A stretch of DNA of 30,684 bases from CAYWVO01 sp964461835 (GTDB lineage Bacteria > Zixibacteria > MSB-5A5 > WJJR01 > JAJRUJ01): contig CAYWVO010000040.1 of assembly GCA_964461835.1 (NCBI GenBank), forward strand, positions 1 to 30,684, read 5' to 3'. Position 1 is the stretch's first letter. Each line of letters begins with the position of its first letter. The notes below the pieces were generated by a model. The model saw only the letters and a list, made by a program, of their open reading frames with translations. It did not search any database and was not told where the DNA came from. Positions 30,640 to 30,684 of this stretch are shown here, in pieces. Both the position numbers and the translations under genes were made by a program.

Positions 30640-30684
30640 GGATTATACTTCCTGTAAAAAGGAAACGGGTGTAAACTCCTGAAA

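Overview
The window looks like chromosome of a Gram-negative, uncultured-type bacterium. A lipopolysaccharide and lipoprotein export set (LptD, LolA, BamD) implies an outer membrane. A bd-type quinol oxidase and a MenA-like prenyltransferase imply quinone-based respiration. Low similarity to model proteins, moderate-to-high G+C, archaeal-type ThrRS and a giant kinase/AAA/TPR/GAF/Fis regulator would suit a candidate phylum of the FCB group (for example Zixibacteria or relatives). That placement is an inference, not a reading.

Layout. 1-1089 is non-coding and packed with palindromic REP-like repeats, including a 296-base tandem unit. 1090-2647 (+) holds a UbiA/MenA prenyltransferase and a CPBP membrane protease. 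2644-20227 is a long minus-strand block. Read in the direction of transcription it is: a Cys/Met-metabolism PLP enzyme and lptD; HU with its own promoter and terminator; ftsK, lolA, rimO, a lytic transglycosylase, an unknown membrane-anchored protein, bamD, nadD, a DUF2064 protein and a creatininase-family protein; then cydA-cydB and a MobA-like nucleotidyltransferase. Much of it serves envelope assembly, cell division and respiration.

20403-27039 (+) is the accessory part: a DUF2461 protein; a 1604-residue multidomain regulator (Ser/Thr kinase, P-loop NTPase, TPRs, GAF, sigma54-activator-like AAA+, Fis helix-turn-helix); a 75-residue secreted acidic peptide; a strong intrinsic terminator; and a 69-residue stand-alone winged-helix protein whose ribosome-binding site abuts that terminator. 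The regulator's AAA+ domain has lost the GAFTGA loop and the Walker B aspartate. I consider this three-gene cassette the best candidate for an undescribed signalling system.

27252-29117 (+) is an archaeal-type threonyl-tRNA synthetase with a DTD-like editing domain. It is followed by a second REP cluster holding a broken REP-associated tyrosine transposase (RAYT) flanked by inverted REPs. Directly after the last REP (about 29870) base composition drops abruptly to A+T-rich, with a 5'-truncated ORF and a converging ORF. This is either acquired DNA or an assembly chimera joined at the repeat.
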